Below, piece by piece: positions 63,939 to 64,000 of a stretch of 64,000 nt of DNA. This DNA is from Burhinus oedicnemus (Eukaryota > Chordata > Aves > Charadriiformes > Burhinidae). The stretch is from assembly GCA_008921705.1 (NCBI GenBank), contig VFFE01007644.1, positions 1,694,871 through 1,758,870 on the forward strand, read 5' to 3'. A model generated the notes under the pieces. That model was not told the origin of the DNA and ran no database searches. It was given only the letters and a program-made list of their open reading frames with translations. The position numbers and the translations under genes were made by a program. Every line of letters begins with the position of its first letter. Within the stretch, counting starts at the first letter, position 1.

Positions 63939-64000
63939 AAAAAAACCAAACCAAACAAAACACACACCACCACAAAAAAACCCCAAACCCAAAACCAAAC
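63939..64000 (+). repeat. A/C-rich tract, cut by window end
   Basis: AAACCAAACCAAACAAAACA and similar words, with CCCC and CCC runs, continue to the last base of the window, so the full length is unknown. Confidence 0.92.

Overview
The window reads as gene-poor, AT-rich vertebrate nuclear DNA, most likely from a bird. The best evidence is two clear CR1 (chicken repeat 1) non-LTR retrotransposon copies: one at about 25511-26283 on the + strand and one at about 28588-28995 on the - strand. A third, older CR1 tail lies at about 26500-26633. Young SINEs such as Alu or B1, L1 and bacterial-style genes are not seen. CR1 as the only recognisable young repeat fits birds, but turtles and crocodilians also carry CR1, so 'bird' is an inference.

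I found no protein-coding gene, rRNA, tRNA, CRISPR array or operon that I can support. The longest open frame from an ATG is 148 codons. The open frames are short, frequently overlap on both strands and show no domain I recognise, as expected from stop-to-stop chance in 64 kb of AT-rich DNA. The only recognisable protein remnants are broken pieces of the CR1 reverse-transcriptase ORF. The window is therefore either intergenic or inside one or more long introns; the sequence alone does not decide this.

Layout. 1-25 kb: unique-looking AT-rich DNA with a MIR-like SINE fossil (about 5090-5203), an old amniote repeat-like block (about 7830-8260), a short (AAAT)n microsatellite (14101-14125) and scattered A-rich tracts. 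25-29 kb: the repeat cluster, with an A/C-rich tract, the CR1 copies in opposite orientation and a second MIR-like fossil. 29-49 kb: unique-looking DNA with several GC-richer patches, short A/C tracts, a 29-base A run and a G-rich patch. 49-64 kb: a strict quadruplex-type motif on the - strand, a third MIR-like fossil, an A-run plus polypurine tract, a T/G-rich tract and a small hAT-like DNA-transposon fossil with terminal inverted repeats (60850-61062). The last 62 bases are an A/C-rich tract that runs off the window.

I see no novel multi-gene system. The observations most worth a check are the strand bias of the A/C-rich tracts, the inverted CR1 pair, the hAT-like fossil, the old interspersed repeats and a few possible conserved non-coding blocks. 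All repeat-family names come from recognising sequence by eye and were not searched against a database.
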